Assembly (NCBI GenBank): GCA_947172415.1
Contig: OX359202.1
Span: forward strand, 2,172,501 to 2,236,500
DNA from: Chondrosia reniformis
Taxonomy: Eukaryota; Porifera; Demospongiae; Chondrillida; Chondrillidae
Reading direction: 5' to 3'
DNA: 64,000 nt
This document shows, in pieces, positions 48,253 to 59,711 of this stretch. The notes under the pieces are model-generated. The model was not told the DNA's origin, did no database searches, and worked only from the letters and a program-made list of their open reading frames with translations. Numbering within the stretch: position 1 is the first letter of the stretch; each line of letters begins with the position of its first letter. The position numbers and the translations under genes were made by a program.

Positions 48253-48708
48253 CAGTCGACTCCTGATATAACGAACACCAAAATCTCAGCATAATTGTTC
48301 TTTATAAAAGAAGTTCTTTATAACCAAATGTACTTTATTTGTATATAACTATACAAATAAACTACTCATCAGTGCAGTATGAATACAGTAGAATGCTTAC
48401 AAAATAAAAATTACGTAAAACAGTATATTAATGGTACTTAGGGTGGACTTTTCAACTGAAAATTTGTCACAAATACCCTTCTCCTTCCTTTATCCACTTC
48501 GTCCAGTAACTTCGGTTTAAGAATGATAAATACAGCCGTTTTTGACTTCACACATACATAAGTTAACACTTTCGTTATAATAGAAGTTTGTTTAGGGTTG
48601 TTTGTTATAAACAGAAGGAATTGAATGGACAGGAAATTGTTTTTTGACAATCGTTCGTTATAACCCAAAATTCGTTATGAGCGAGTTCGTTATAATTGGA
48701 GTCGACTG
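48253..48708. mobile_element. Pogo/Tigger-like MITE with TA flanks
   Basis: Ends CAGTCGACTCCTGATATAAC and, inverted, CAGTCGACTCCAATTATAAC, flanked on each side by TA. Length 456 bp, no transposase. Inserted within the extra sequence of the left segmental duplication. Confidence 0.85.
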
Positions 48709-48723
48709 TATGTACTGATTAAA

Positions 48724-48771
48724 CCATGATAAATCCTGAATGCTACACCTTCAGGATTTATCATGGTCTAA
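48724..48771. repeat. Short hairpin
   Basis: ACCATGATAAATCCTGAA and its inverse around an 8-10 nt loop, 15 bp after the Tigger-like MITE. Confidence 0.7.
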
Positions 48772-49805
48772 ATGGTGTACATATATATACAAACAAGAAA
48801 CCACAGCCTAATACCCATTAAAGGGGGTAATTTCTGGCTTGCATGCCCTTTAATTAATGTACACTGGAAATATCATACGTAGGACAGGTCATAGTAAAAA
48901 AGGTAAGCAAAAGCACCTCTTTGAGCCTCCATCTTATATAATTTTCATTGAACCTTAAGCCTATTGTTTGCTGGATATACGTACAAAATTAATAGACACA
49001 TTTAATCATTGACATACGTATTTGAGGGGTTAATTAACAACAAAATATGTAGGTTTGATGATGAAGATTCTCAAGAAAGAATTTTTCACAATTGTGTGGG
49101 TGATCCCCCACCCAAGTCCCTTCTAATAAAGCACCATCATGTAATGGACGGTTGCTATAGTCTCACAGTTCTGTAAGTAGGTAGGACAAGAATGGAGCTT
49201 GATATTAATTATAACAAGCTCCCAAACATATATAGGCTCCTCTGTGCTGACAGGTCACATGTCCGAAAAATGATGCCAGAGAGTTACATTATTTTGGATT
49301 TCAACCATGCACTTACCTTAACAAAGGTAGCAGCTACAACCATCTCTTTTTAGACCTAAGTAGCACTCTCCCACCCTCTGTGCATGGTAAGTTTCAAGCT
49401 TCAGCTACAGTTTACTCCAGGGAACATGTGTCCAATTTATCATAGTAGCAAAATTATCATACCACAACCTACTTCTGAGCCTTCATGCATATGTATATAT
49501 ATATAAATGCACACTATACCGTATGCAACATATATAGGAGGTAAACAATTATATACACAAAACTGATTACTAAATCACACTTTGGATCAATCAATCACGT
49601 ACATATGTAGGCTGCATGCTACTTTTAAAAACTCTTTCCATCATAATCTCTAAATAGCAGAACCACTTACAAAATTGTATCACATACATACGTACATACC
49701 TCTCTTGAAGTAAAATGCCCGTCAATATACCACTCTTTCTCAACTTATGTTTGACTCTCCTCTGCTCCTTCTGAAGTTGCTTCTCTTCCATTTTCCTTCC
49801 ATCTG

Positions 49806-51415
49806 CCTTCATTGATAGTGCAATCTTAGACTTCAGAAAGAGCAGGTGTGGATGGTGGTCATTGATATGAATGCTCTGAACAGGACCATGTAACCTTCCT
49901 TCCTGAGTATCGACGTGCCAATTAATTAGGCCTGCATTCTTAGTATTCAGTATATAACTGTAACTTTGTGTCTAAGTCACATTACCTATTTTTTTAATGA
50001 ACTGAAGTTTGAAATCCACAATGGACTGCTTGTGTTCATTATAGGTCTGCATAATTATAGGGATTGCCATTTGCACTTTGCATGATGATGACTTACAGCT
50101 AGTGTACTACTTTGACACAACAAATGTACCTTATTGATAGACTGGCTTAGTTGATTGTGCATGTTATTATATAGGCAGTATTTGAGCTATAGGCCAGATC
50201 TATAAAATTAGTACTACTGCGGTATATACATTCTGCAAAGTGGTAATATTTATACATGGATAAATTCATAAAATACAATTGCATTAAACAAAAATATTCA
50301 GTAAATTGCATGTTCTGTCATGCAAGCAAGTTTAAAGAAAATTTTCCAGTGAAGTATGAGAATATAGGGTATAGGATGGTAAAAATGGATGCAGGTACAA
50401 CAAATGATGAATTCTAATATAATGCATGTATTATTTACATATGAATGAATAATGATTAAAGATATGTTAAGTTTACCTATGACAATCCTTAAACAAAGTT
50501 GCACACAAAATTCATTATGCTATAATAGTCTACTGCACGAATGCCTGCTAAGTACGGCATATAGTATTGAATAACATCTGAGTGCAGATCTAGAGCAGCC
50601 AACTGACCATTTCCTTTAGTTTTGCTGCTGATTATTGACTCCTCACAAGATTTAAATGCATGATTGGGGTCATTGCAAATATTATGGTGACAAGGACATA
50701 TTTCAATTCGGATGCAAGTCAAACTTTACAACAAGTTAGCTTGCACCTCTAGTAACTAACATGCAAAGAATTACAAGATTCCAATAGGTTACTGCTGTGC
50801 AGTGGTCCGTGGGATATTTATGAAATTTGTGGTTTCACAGTTTTACATTATGCTAATTGAAACTAGGCCTTTCAATGGCTTTCACAAGTGTTTCAAAACT
50901 AGTGATTGTACCCTGCAATTTAGTGGCAGGCACTGACCATGTACACCAGATTATCCAAGTTGTAGTTTTTGTGGTACATTTAGTGACTCAGCAAGCAGTT
51001 CCATCTGTTTAAAAGTGACTTTCCAGGAATAAAAAGCAATTAGTTTAAATCTGTACTAACCAAAAACAGTGGATATATATATATATATTTATATCCACTT
51101 CATATTCTTGTAAATACAAAGCAATATTGTGAGTGCTAGATTCCATGAATAGCAATGACAATAAATGCAAGTGCAGGGAACCAGAGAAATGATAATTCAG
51201 TTACAAGTGACACTTGATCAGAGACAAAACATTTACATTATGTAAGAAGGGCGTCTGTGTAGTGCTGTCACAGAGTTGTAATGTCAGGTGGGGTTATCAG
51301 TGCTGTACAAACCAAGTTTAATAAAGTTCTAACAAGACATTGGCATTTGGTGCCAGCAATGAAGTACAAAACACACTAAAGTTATTATATTGACCAAGTT
51401 CTTGATACTTGAATA
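49806..51415. other. Intergenic stretch 3' of FUT8
   Basis: No gene supported. Reading frames at 50.3-50.7 kb are short and lack splice context. A TA-rich palindrome (GGATATATATATATATATTT..TATCC) lies at ~51071-51099. Confidence 0.5.
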
Positions 51416-53668
51416 TCATGACACTTCTGGGTAGGTTGGAAAGTCCTCGATCACAAACAAGTCAGTGACCTTGTATGAGGGAAAAGTCTTGTGCACACCG
51501 GTCCTGCAGTTTGTGCCCACACTGGATCCATTCTTTTCATTACCAGCTATATCAATTAGGTCACCAACTTTCAGTTCCAATTCATCTATTGAAAGTTGGA
51601 ATGGGTACTACCAGTCCGCTAAATGTATACGTAGCTTTCACTTACTTGGTTTATCATGTGAATACAGTGCCTTAACATTGTGGCCCCTTTGACCTGTGAC
51701 AGAGTGAGGAGAGGTAGCATCAGAGAGCAGGGCAACCCTTACCCTAAGGCAACTCACCAATAAAGTAGTAGATATCGTCAAGAGAATAATACTTTTGTGA
51801 TGCATCAATGTGCTTTGTTTGCATCAGCTCATAGGCCATTCTACAAACCTATCAATATGTTACCATGACAACAGTATCATAGCAACCAGAGACAAAACAT
51901 ACATTTGATGAAAAGGTACAGACAATGTATTCACTTTCTGAGAGAATGTGAACATCAAATATTATTCCTTGAAGGGACTCCATGGAGTAGCGAGTGTTCA
52001 TTTGGGCAGACCTTGCTATATCAGAGTCTCCATACACTGTAAACTGAGTATACCTACACAGAATAAAGGGGTCATGTGATACACATGTGACCACAAGGTA
52101 ATCATGTGACCTCACTTGTTTATTGCCTCCTTGACTACAGAAGGGTCATCAGTTGCAATATAAACTCTCCTTTCCCAGTGGTTCCCCAAAACCTCCTGAT
52201 ACTCGTACCACTCTTCAACGTGTACCATGTACTCGGCAAGTGCATGGAAAGCTGCCTCCGTATTGAGCTTGTCAGTTCTTCTCACTTGTATACTACAAGA
52301 ACAGGCAACAACAGACCAAACCACTAGTAGGACACACCCATCTCTAGTAGGACACACCCACCACTAGTAGGACACACCCATCACTAGTAGGACACACCCA
52401 TCACTAGTAGGACACACCCACCACTTAGTAGGACACACCCACCACTAGTAGGAAACACCCACCACTTAGTAGGACACACCCACCACTTAGTAGGACACAC
52501 CCACTTACCCAACATATGGCTTCTGAATAGAAAGACCTTTCGATTTGCTGTCAATGTAAGATTGCATCTTTGCGTTTGGTCTCATTAAATATTTGACAAA
52601 ATGACCAACAAACCAGACAAAAGGATAGCCATGGAATGCCATCAGCTTGTCTGCCAAGTCCTTTGGCACTGCTTGTGGTAACTGGGGCAACTTTGGAACA
52701 TAACTCCAAGAACGTGGTAAAAACAGAGTTTTTATGTTTGTGTGGTTACTTTCCCAATCGATAGGATGGTCTGCCTCAGTGCAGGTGGAGCTCAAGGGCT
52801 GGAACACATCCGTCCACCCATGCTCTGATGAATAGGCCCATCCTGGTAGAGAGACAAAGCTAAGATACTGCAAGCACACTGAGTAATGACTACCTTTTGA
52901 ATCCAAAATGAGTGTTCTCCTTGTAGCATATGCCACTATGAAGCAGTACATCAAATGGTGCAGCTGACTGCCAAAACCAGTCTCATTTCTAATTTGACAA
53001 ACCAGCTTTTGGGTAGAGACGCAATTTGGAGGATTTTGCAAGTATTCCAGTCGCTTTTGAAGCAAATTTGACAACTTCTACAGTAGCACATCACCTAAAT
53101 ACAACTCCACAAACACAATAGAAATTATACACTAACAATTGAAAGCTTCTGCCTGTAATTGAGATATGACGTGAAATGCTTCAATCGTTGCAAGTCAGCC
53201 AAAATAGTCTTCTCTTGATGACTAAGTTCTTTTAGTAAAGGAGCAATTTCCACATCTTTCGTTTCTTGCATCTTCCTCAACCTTGCTCTTATCGTCCACC
53301 ATATCTCCCGCACCCCAACGCTAGCCTACGTATACGGACGAGACTCCCCTCTTTTAACATGGAACTTGTATGTGCAGTACACTAACTCGCAACATTAGTT
53401 GGTACTTCTCCCTCGCTTCTGATAGATCCACTGAAGTAGGCGATTGGTCAAATCCGTTAAGGTTCTGCGTATGTGCCTTTGGGACTCGCAGGACGTCTTT
53501 ATCGAGGTCAGTCTCATCCTTAAAAATATCCTCTTGCGTGACTGTCTCAAGCATTTGGTGAGAATCTTTCGATTGCACTTCTAAAGAGCTTATATATAGC
53601 TTCAGACACAAACTGATGAATAATGTAACAAATAGAACGAAGAAGAGTCCGCGAATATCACGCGTCAT
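51416..53668 (-). CDS. FUT8: Alpha-(1,6)-fucosyltransferase (8 exons, 558 aa)
   Basis: Golgi type II membrane enzyme that by family transfers fucose from GDP-fucose to the innermost GlcNAc of N-glycans. Exons: 53387-53668, 53137-53325, 52509-53077, 52116-52292, 51903-52053, 51758-51848, 51646-51693, 51416-51585; total 1677 nt, in frame. Membrane anchor at residues ~7-27 ([20 protein letters not shown]); a stem with coiled-coil character; catalytic region with [28 protein letters not shown] and the GDP-fucose binding block IQVRRTDK at ~348-355 followed by [53 protein letters not shown]. The C-terminus carries the FUT8 SH3 domain ([30 protein letters not shown]). Length is close to vertebrate FUT8 (575). 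The first-exon start is the only ATG before the anchor. Intron 3 is nearly all minisatellite. Confidence 0.96.
52318..52505. repeat. 20-21 bp minisatellite in FUT8 intron
   Basis: About nine units of CTAGTAGGACACACCCACCA with small variation (CACC/CATC, ACTAG/ACTTAG). It fills most of the 216-bp intron 52293-52508. Confidence 0.92.
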
Positions 53669-53699
53669 TGTTTACCAAAGAGCTGGAAATATTGGCAGA

Positions 53700-53830
53700 A
53701 TTCTGCCAAAAAAATGGGTGCCAAAAATTGGCGAATTTAGAGCGGATCATAATTTGGCGATCCGTGTGAAATTCGCCTATTCGCCAAAAGAAATTCCCCG
53801 TCGATATTTCCGGCTATACGGTATTACTCT
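53700..53830. repeat. Possible MITE remnant upstream of FUT8
   Basis: Several nested inverted words (TTGGCAGAATTCTGCCAA, GGCGAAT/ATTCGCC) within 130 bp just upstream of the FUT8 start. No clear terminal repeats. Confidence 0.35.
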
Positions 53831-53954
53831 TATACCACTGCCTTTTTAGTTGAAGACAGCTTACAGATTTATTCCTGGAGAGTGGAAACAGGATGTGCAT
53901 CTTAGACCAATGGTCCATGTATTATATAATGATATGGAAACTCCACTAGCCTAA

Positions 53955-54036
53955 AATATCACTGGACGATGTCGAAGTCACTTAATTCAAACGTTTCGGC
54001 CCAATCCTGGGCCCTCATCAGTGAAAAGATGATATT
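53955..54036 (-). ncRNA. Hammerhead ribozyme of the Penelope-like element
   Basis: Minus strand: stem I AATATCA pairs with TGATATT (54030-54036 with 53955-53961); core CTGATGAG (54014-54021); stem II GGCCCAGGATTGGGCC; GAAAC (53993-53997); short stem III ACG/CGT; then GTC as the cleavage triplet, with predicted cleavage between 53965 and 53964. Hammerhead ribozymes in the terminal repeats of Penelope-like elements are known; position 3' of GIY-YIG fits. Confidence 0.85.
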
Positions 54037-54254
54037 ACAAAAACGGCAAGTGTTAATATACACATAAATGGGGGTGAAGAGAGGAAATGAGTGCCAATAA
54101 TAATAATAATAAAATAGGTGACAGAGGTGAGGTGAGAAAGTGAATGATAATAATAGTAATAATAAAATAGGTGACATGGGGAGAGGAGAGGAAGTGAATG
54201 AAAATAATAAAATAAAATAGTAATGACTGTTAAAACATGCACATAATGATGTAG

Positions 54255-54629
54255 TCAGACTGCCGCTGGTCTATGATTGTGGATTAAGGGGTTGTACTCA
54301 GCTGACAAGGGGCCCCCGTCCTGGTTCATTGTCTGGTGCTCCGTACGGATGTGCCAGGCCTCCAGTACACATCTTTGGCGGTAGTGCGGATGGTAGTCAA
54401 CCACTTCTGCTTCCTCCCAATTAATCTCATGCATACGGTCAACTGCATGCTCTGCTATCGCTGACTGGGCTATGTTCCCTGATGTCAATGCCCTCTTGTG
54501 CTCCTTCAAGCGGTGTTCCATAGTCCTGCCCGTTTTGCCAATGTACACTCTCGGACACGAACCACACGGGATGCGGTAAACCACGCCAGCTCGTTGCTGT
54601 AGGGGCATGCGGTCCTTCAACCTCACCAA
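54255..54629 (-). pseudogene. Penelope-like GIY-YIG endonuclease domain
   Basis: GVVYRIPCGSCPRVYIGKTG carries the GIY..YIG motif with the CxxC insert of Penelope-like elements; RTMEHRLKEHKRAL and AEHAVDRMHEINW follow (the R and H of the catalytic core). It is probably joined to the reverse transcriptase in an active element; here the two are in different frames. Confidence 0.85.
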
Positions 54630-54635
54630 CGTCTG

Positions 54636-55490
54636 TCAAAGTGTGCAGTGAGGCCGGAAGAAAGTGCGAACCCCGAGTGGGGCCAATATCCTTCGGATGG
54701 TCTCAGATAGGTGACAGATGTACGGTAGGGTAACAGTAGCTGTGGGTGGATCCTGCTTGGGCAGTTGTGGGCGTGGCTGTGGACGCCAGTTCTTCACCAC
54801 TAGCCTTCTGGGGTAACTGTTATTTTGGAGCGCTTCTGTAACATGTTCCTTCTCTTTCTCCGAGTCTGTAAAGTCTGTGCAGATCTTCTCAGCACGGTCG
54901 AATAGGGTGTGGGCCACTGCCATCTTGTGTGCCAGGGGGTGATGAGATTGAAAGTCCAAGTACTTATCCGTGTGTGTGGTTTTTCTAAACACCGTGGTTG
55001 ACAAAGATCCATCAGGGTGATGCGCGATCTTTTTGTCCAAGAAAGGCAGTGTACCTTCTGACTCCATTTCAACAGTAAACTGTATGGTGGACTCAATGGA
55101 GTTCAGGTGCTCATGGAAACATTGGACCTTGTCTTGGGGTAGAGCTGTCAGTGTGTCATCCACATACCTTTTCCAAAAAGGAAGCGGTAGTGGATATGTG
55201 GACAATGCTCTCCTCTCCACGTTCTCCATGACAAGGTTGGCTGCAGTGACTGACACAGGGGAACCCATGGCTGTGCCAAAGGTTTGTTGGTAATGCTCAC
55301 CTCTATAGGCCAGGAACGTCGCATCTAGGCAGAACCGGAGGAGGTTGGCCACCTGGTCAGTTGACAATGCCGTGCGCTCAGTCAGTGAAGTGTCTTTTCT
55401 CAGCCGTTCATGAGCCACCTCCACTGCAAGACCAGCTGGGACATTTGTGAACAGTAAAGTTATGTCTATGACCGTTACAGATTTCTAGTT
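54636..55490 (-). pseudogene. Penelope-like reverse transcriptase (partial)
   Basis: Open for about 285 codons without its own start. Motifs: LLFTNVP (palm A region), GTAMGSPVS (motif B), RYVDDTL (motif C), then EGTLPFLDKKIAHHPDGSLS and VFRKTTHTDKYLDFQSHHP, typical Penelope RT sequence. It ends at 54636 with the next domain in a different frame, so either a frameshift or the usual short gap separates RT from the endonuclease. Confidence 0.85.
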
Positions 55491-55599
55491 AAGGTGCTCC
55501 TTAAGTATTTTTCTCAAATATTTCCTTGCATAAGAGATTTCCGAATCACAGAAAGTGAATCTATCTAATTCAATTTACAACCTCTTCCTGTAATTTCTA

Positions 55600-56660
55600 A
55601 AATGTATAATTTTTTGAAATGTGCTAAAGTAATCTAGAACAAGAGACAGCAGATGGATGAGTTGTTTAACGATATCGAGGAGGCAGAGGAAGTTGGCAAT
55701 CAGTAAAGAATAGCCCTATACCCTTGGTGGGTTTACAAGTCCCTGGCAGGGTGTTAAATAGGGTACATTTCCAGGTCCAGAGCCATGCAGGGAGGGTGTG
55801 TACATTACAAAACTTTTATAGGTCAAAAATTAATGAGAATGAATGAGAGATTTACGATGAATGTACATACTGTAAATATAATTTGAGATCTTTTGATTTG
55901 GGTATGTTGGGATGAAGTGTTTTTTTGGATACTTGGGTAAGAATAGAAGTTAGGGGATAAAAGTGAGCACTCAGCAAAAAGATTACATCTGATATGATTG
56001 AAAGCTGGACAGGTTGTAATGAGTGGAGTTCTCTATTGCACCACAGTTACACAGCCGGTAAATCCTATACACTCCAGATCAACCTTAGGGTGTCTCAATC
56101 TGCCCTTCTCAATTTTGAAAGGGAGGCACCCACACCTCAGGGCTGCCAATACTCTCCTTCTATCAAAATTACTGGTCCTTATATAATCATCAATTGAGGG
56201 CGTTCTCTTAATGAACCTGTAGTTAGCTAACCTGCCCCGGATCTACTGTTTGTGTCTATAGTGTCTAGTCTTAAGGTCCAATCTTGTAAGGCTAATTTAT
56301 TTATAAGTTGCATTGTATGACTTAGGAATTATGATCTATTATATATACATGATGGTGTAGTTCATGAAGTTACTAGGGTTAGAAATAGTAGCAGGATAGG
56401 GAGCATCATTGGGGGCAATCAATTTAGAGATTATACATCCATCACATTGCTGTAGGTTAAGTCATATATATTCAGATCAGAAAGGTCACTGTAGCTATTA
56501 ATCTTCTGCACGTTTTTTTGCATATAGCTAGCTATTCAGACACCAAAACTGGCTCACTCAGGATTGAATTTGGTGCAAAATTTGCCCCCCATGCAGACCA
56601 CTTTTGGCTGCCAAAACATGTCTGGGCAGACCATTTTTGGCCAGGACCACTTTTCGCATG
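55600..56660. other. Extra sequence in right segmental copy
   Basis: No gene supported. A short stretch at ~56095-56170 (AGGCACCCACACCTCAGGGC, TCTCCTTCTATC) resembles the inverse of ~43985-44050, so a dispersed repeat is present in both copies' neighbourhoods. Confidence 0.4.
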
Positions 56661-56710
56661 ACAGGTTAATTGTGAGAGACCAATCTTCACAAAATGAAGT
56701 GAGACAACAT

Positions 56711-58580
56711 ATATTTGGGCAAACAGCTATATAACTAAATCATCAGCATACAAAAGACAGTCTACGCAATATAGATATAGCCTACCATACAACACTGGAG
56801 AGAGCTAGCAGTGGACAAGAACCTAGATATTCTACTATAAGCCATTGATATACGTACAAAATTATACATTTACTCACTATACAATGCTAAATATCCATCA
56901 CTTGTCTGCATTTTTTATTTGAATGTTTCAATTAATTGTGACACTGTGTTTCGAAATAACTATACGTATATGCTCAAAAGATAAGCAGTTGGATGGAACA
57001 TACAAACTTCCCTACACTTAGATTACCATTTGTATTTTTCTTATAACTTTTGAGAATAGGTTTTCCTAATCAATAATTCTTGTACCATTTGGCATATTCT
57101 CGCAAGGATAAATAGAAAGACAGCCTAAAACAAGCTACTTCAGATCATTTTATAAACTGAACTTCAAACTGTATTCCATTTTAACACTGTTTTGTACTCC
57201 ATATTATTCTATTTGCATTCAAACCCTTTCATAGTGAACACCCTGATATAAGCAAGCAAGCTTTTTGTAGTCCCAAGGGTGTTTCTTATAAAAGGATTCG
57301 ACTGTATCTTCTCTGTTTTGTTCCGTTACATCAGTGAGTAACTTCAGAGTCCCTTATACAGCACACCAGGGGCTGCATATGCTTCGATACTCTTTACCAG
57401 AAGTACCACACTATCTCTTATCACGCCACATACATTATGTGATGTGTGTGGAAACTCCTGTTTAAATTAAATTTTTGGAGTAGGCCATAGGCCTGTTTGT
57501 AACAAATAGGAGTGTGCTATGTCTCAAGCACCACACACTAACTTGAAAGGCTGTGAACTGGTAGTTTAAAACATTTCCTTTCAAGCAATCTCTACTGGAG
57601 AAAAGGCAAGTACAGTGGCGAGCACAAGTTGTTTTTATCTCCATGTTCCAAACCCACTCTTCATATTACTGCACATAGTCAACCTTTGATAGAACACAGT
57701 AACCTGTGAATAAACAAATGTTTATACGTATGGTAAACTAACTAGCACTTTGTCAACTCCCAAGATATATAAGCACTCTCTTATTCTCTGCTGTATCCAA
57801 CATTGCTTCAGGAACACTGCTAGCGACACTATTAAGAGAAATATACCTTCTGAGTTAAACATGGGTTATGTGTAGTTAAACGTGGACTACCTGTTCAAAA
57901 GGTGAACACTATTCCAAAGTTTTTTGCTTCACAAAACAATGTCAGCAAAAAAGTGAATTACACGTTTACAGGAAGTGGTATACGTATGTACTGCTGATGA
58001 TTATGATACTTCCAAATGAGGGAATCACCAATGATCCTTAACACTTTTTAATTAAAATAAGCAAATTCTAAAGATATTTTGTAGACACTGTAAAAGAAAT
58101 AATAAATATCTATAGTCTACTTATTGGGTAAACTCTTCCGGTCCCTTTGAGCATTCCTTTTACGTCTCTTTTCCATATATTGGTCAATTTTTCTTTCCTT
58201 TTTCAGTTTCTGGTACTTTTGAGCTAGCTCAATCTTACGAACCATCCCTTTTAAAATGAAAATAATATAATTTCAATAAAAGCAAAATTAAAAAAATGAA
58301 GTAGAATGTGTATCTTAATTTGGACGCCCTGATATATCGGACACCTGTTCCCTGAAACCAAGTGTGGCTAGGGCTTGAAACCTACCATGCACGAGGATGG
58401 GGTAGCACCATATGGGTGTGAAGAAGAGATGACTGTAATTGGGACCATTATTACAATAAGCAGTCGAAAACCAAGTGTCTGAAATAACTTAATTTCAGGT
58501 AGGTAGATGGCATAATAATTTCAGACATGGGAGATATCAGTGCAGAAAGGCCAGTGATTGGAAACTTTATATGATGAATA
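56711..58580. repeat. Segmental duplication, right copy (core)
   Basis: Direct copy of 46303-47950 about 10.4-10.6 kb to the right. It continues into the intact RRP36 exons 4 and 3. Confidence 0.85.
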
Positions 58581-59630
58581 TCAACATACAGAACATTCAT
58601 ACATACGTACGTACGTACCTCTCTTAAAGTAAAATGCTCTTTTACCACTCTTTCTCAACTTATGCTCGACTCTTCTGTGCTCCTTCTGAAGTTGCTTCTT
58701 TTCCATTTGCCTTAGTTTATTAGCTTCCCTGGTCTCCTACATAATATAACAAAGCAAAGGTAAGGTAAGGTAAGGTCTAAACACTGCATTTTTTAAAGAG
58801 TGATGTAGTGTCCAAATGTATGTGATCCATAAATTATTGCAAAATGTATAACATAATTATCAGAACAAAAGAAATAGGCAAACTTGACCAACAATTGTAG
58901 ATTCCTGAATGAAGATTCAGAAAGGATTGGCAACTCATGAATAATATAAATAACCAATTCCTACATACGTACGTTCTATGAAAAACGTAATACACCATTT
59001 TCCTACATGTTGTGCCTATTCTGTAAAAAAGCGTATAGGAGAAGTAAACCTGAAGAGAGTCATGTTAGGAGATATCATATACACTCTCCTTACCATGGTT
59101 CTTAATAATTTGGAGATCTCTGTTTTTGATTCATTACTTTTGCTTTTCTTTAGTTCCTCCTTCAAAGCTCCAATCTCCTGTTTTCTAATTTCATCTACAA
59201 ATGCATATGACTTTTGAAACATGTGTTCATTGAGGTCACCGCATCGCTCATTAAATCTTGGGTCAACTTGTCTCTTCCTTTTATGCGCCAAGTTCTCGTG
59301 CCATTTAGTTACTGGTTTCTTGGAAAATAATTCCTGAGGTTCATCTTTACATTTGGTCCTTTTTGAGGTTGATGGAGCCATTTTAGAATCTCTTTCTACT
59401 TCTTCTTCCGAATTACATTTCAGTAGTTCATTAAATTTCTTTTTACCGATTCTATCGCACACTTTCTGGATATCCGAGAATGGTACATGCGCTAGGGCTA
59501 AGAAGAGCAGTTATAGTTTGTTTTACGAGTCTATCGAATGATAATGGAATATAGGACCGAAATCATCTCACTTACTTTCTTTTAAGGGAATATCTGGTGA
59601 ACTAAAATTCACATCTTTGCTGAATTCCAT
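58117..59630 (-). CDS. RRP36: Ribosomal RNA processing protein 36 homolog (4 exons, 235 aa)
   Basis: Nucleolar protein needed for early 18S rRNA processing by family. Exons: 59576-59630, 59094-59497, 58619-58736, 58117-58247; total 708 nt, in frame. Starts MEFSKDVNFSSPDIPLKE; family blocks: VPFSDIQKVCDRIGKKKF, KRKRQVDPRFNERCGDLN (the DPRF block), ANKLRQMEKKQLQKEHRR, FYFKR, GMVRKIELAQKYQKLKKE, and the C-terminal RRKRNAQRDRKSLP that defines RRP36. Very basic and helical. The exon 2 acceptor could also be 6 nt downstream without changing frame. Its ATG is 81 bp from that of the F-box gene on the other strand. A broken partial copy is at 47.4-49.8 kb. Confidence 0.93.
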
Positions 59631-59711
59631 CACTAAACCTTGTGACTTCCTGACACCTTATTCGCCATTTTAAAAGGTTAGGGGCATCCCCTTTGTAACG
59701 ACCGCAAGAAA
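59631..59711. promoter_or_regulatory. 81-bp divergent promoter of RRP36 and F-box gene
   Basis: The two start codons face away from each other over 81 bp, so the genes must share a bidirectional promoter or have promoters inside each other's 5' ends. The stretch contains TTCGCCATTTT, reminiscent of a YY1-type GCCATNTT site, and no TATA box. Confidence 0.65.

Larger units (their letters stand above)
47411..49805 (-). pseudogene. RRP36 pseudogene (partial duplicate, exons 3-4)
   Basis: Copy of the 3' part of the RRP36 gene at 58117-58736. The exon 4 copy (47411-47555) still encodes VRKIELAQKYQKLKKERKID on the minus strand, but a TA run (47464-47488) replaces the codons for MEK and shifts the frame, so the usual C-terminus is lost. 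The exon 3 copy (49700-~49805) keeps EKQLQKEQRRVKHKLRKSG, then has a 4-bp net insertion that also shifts frame. Exons 1 and 2 are absent. About 1.7 kb has been inserted between the two exons, including a Tigger-like MITE. Confidence 0.8.
53940..55495 (-). mobile_element. Penelope-like retroelement, 5'-truncated
   Basis: On the minus strand, a reverse transcriptase reading frame (55490-54636) begins inside the palm with DITLLFTNVPAGLAVEVAHE, followed by FGTAMGSPVSVTAANLVMEN and the catalytic-block FWKRYVDDTL, then a GIY-YIG endonuclease in the next frame, then a hammerhead ribozyme. RT followed by GIY-YIG is the diagnostic layout of Penelope-like elements. The N-terminal part of the RT is missing; sequence upstream of 55490 belongs to the segmental duplication. 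The 3' part (54040-54240) holds three imperfect AAT-rich tandem repeats. Confidence 0.9.

Noticed and set aside
52318..52505. CRISPR array
   Set aside because: Units are contiguous with no spacers and lie in an animal intron; this is a minisatellite.
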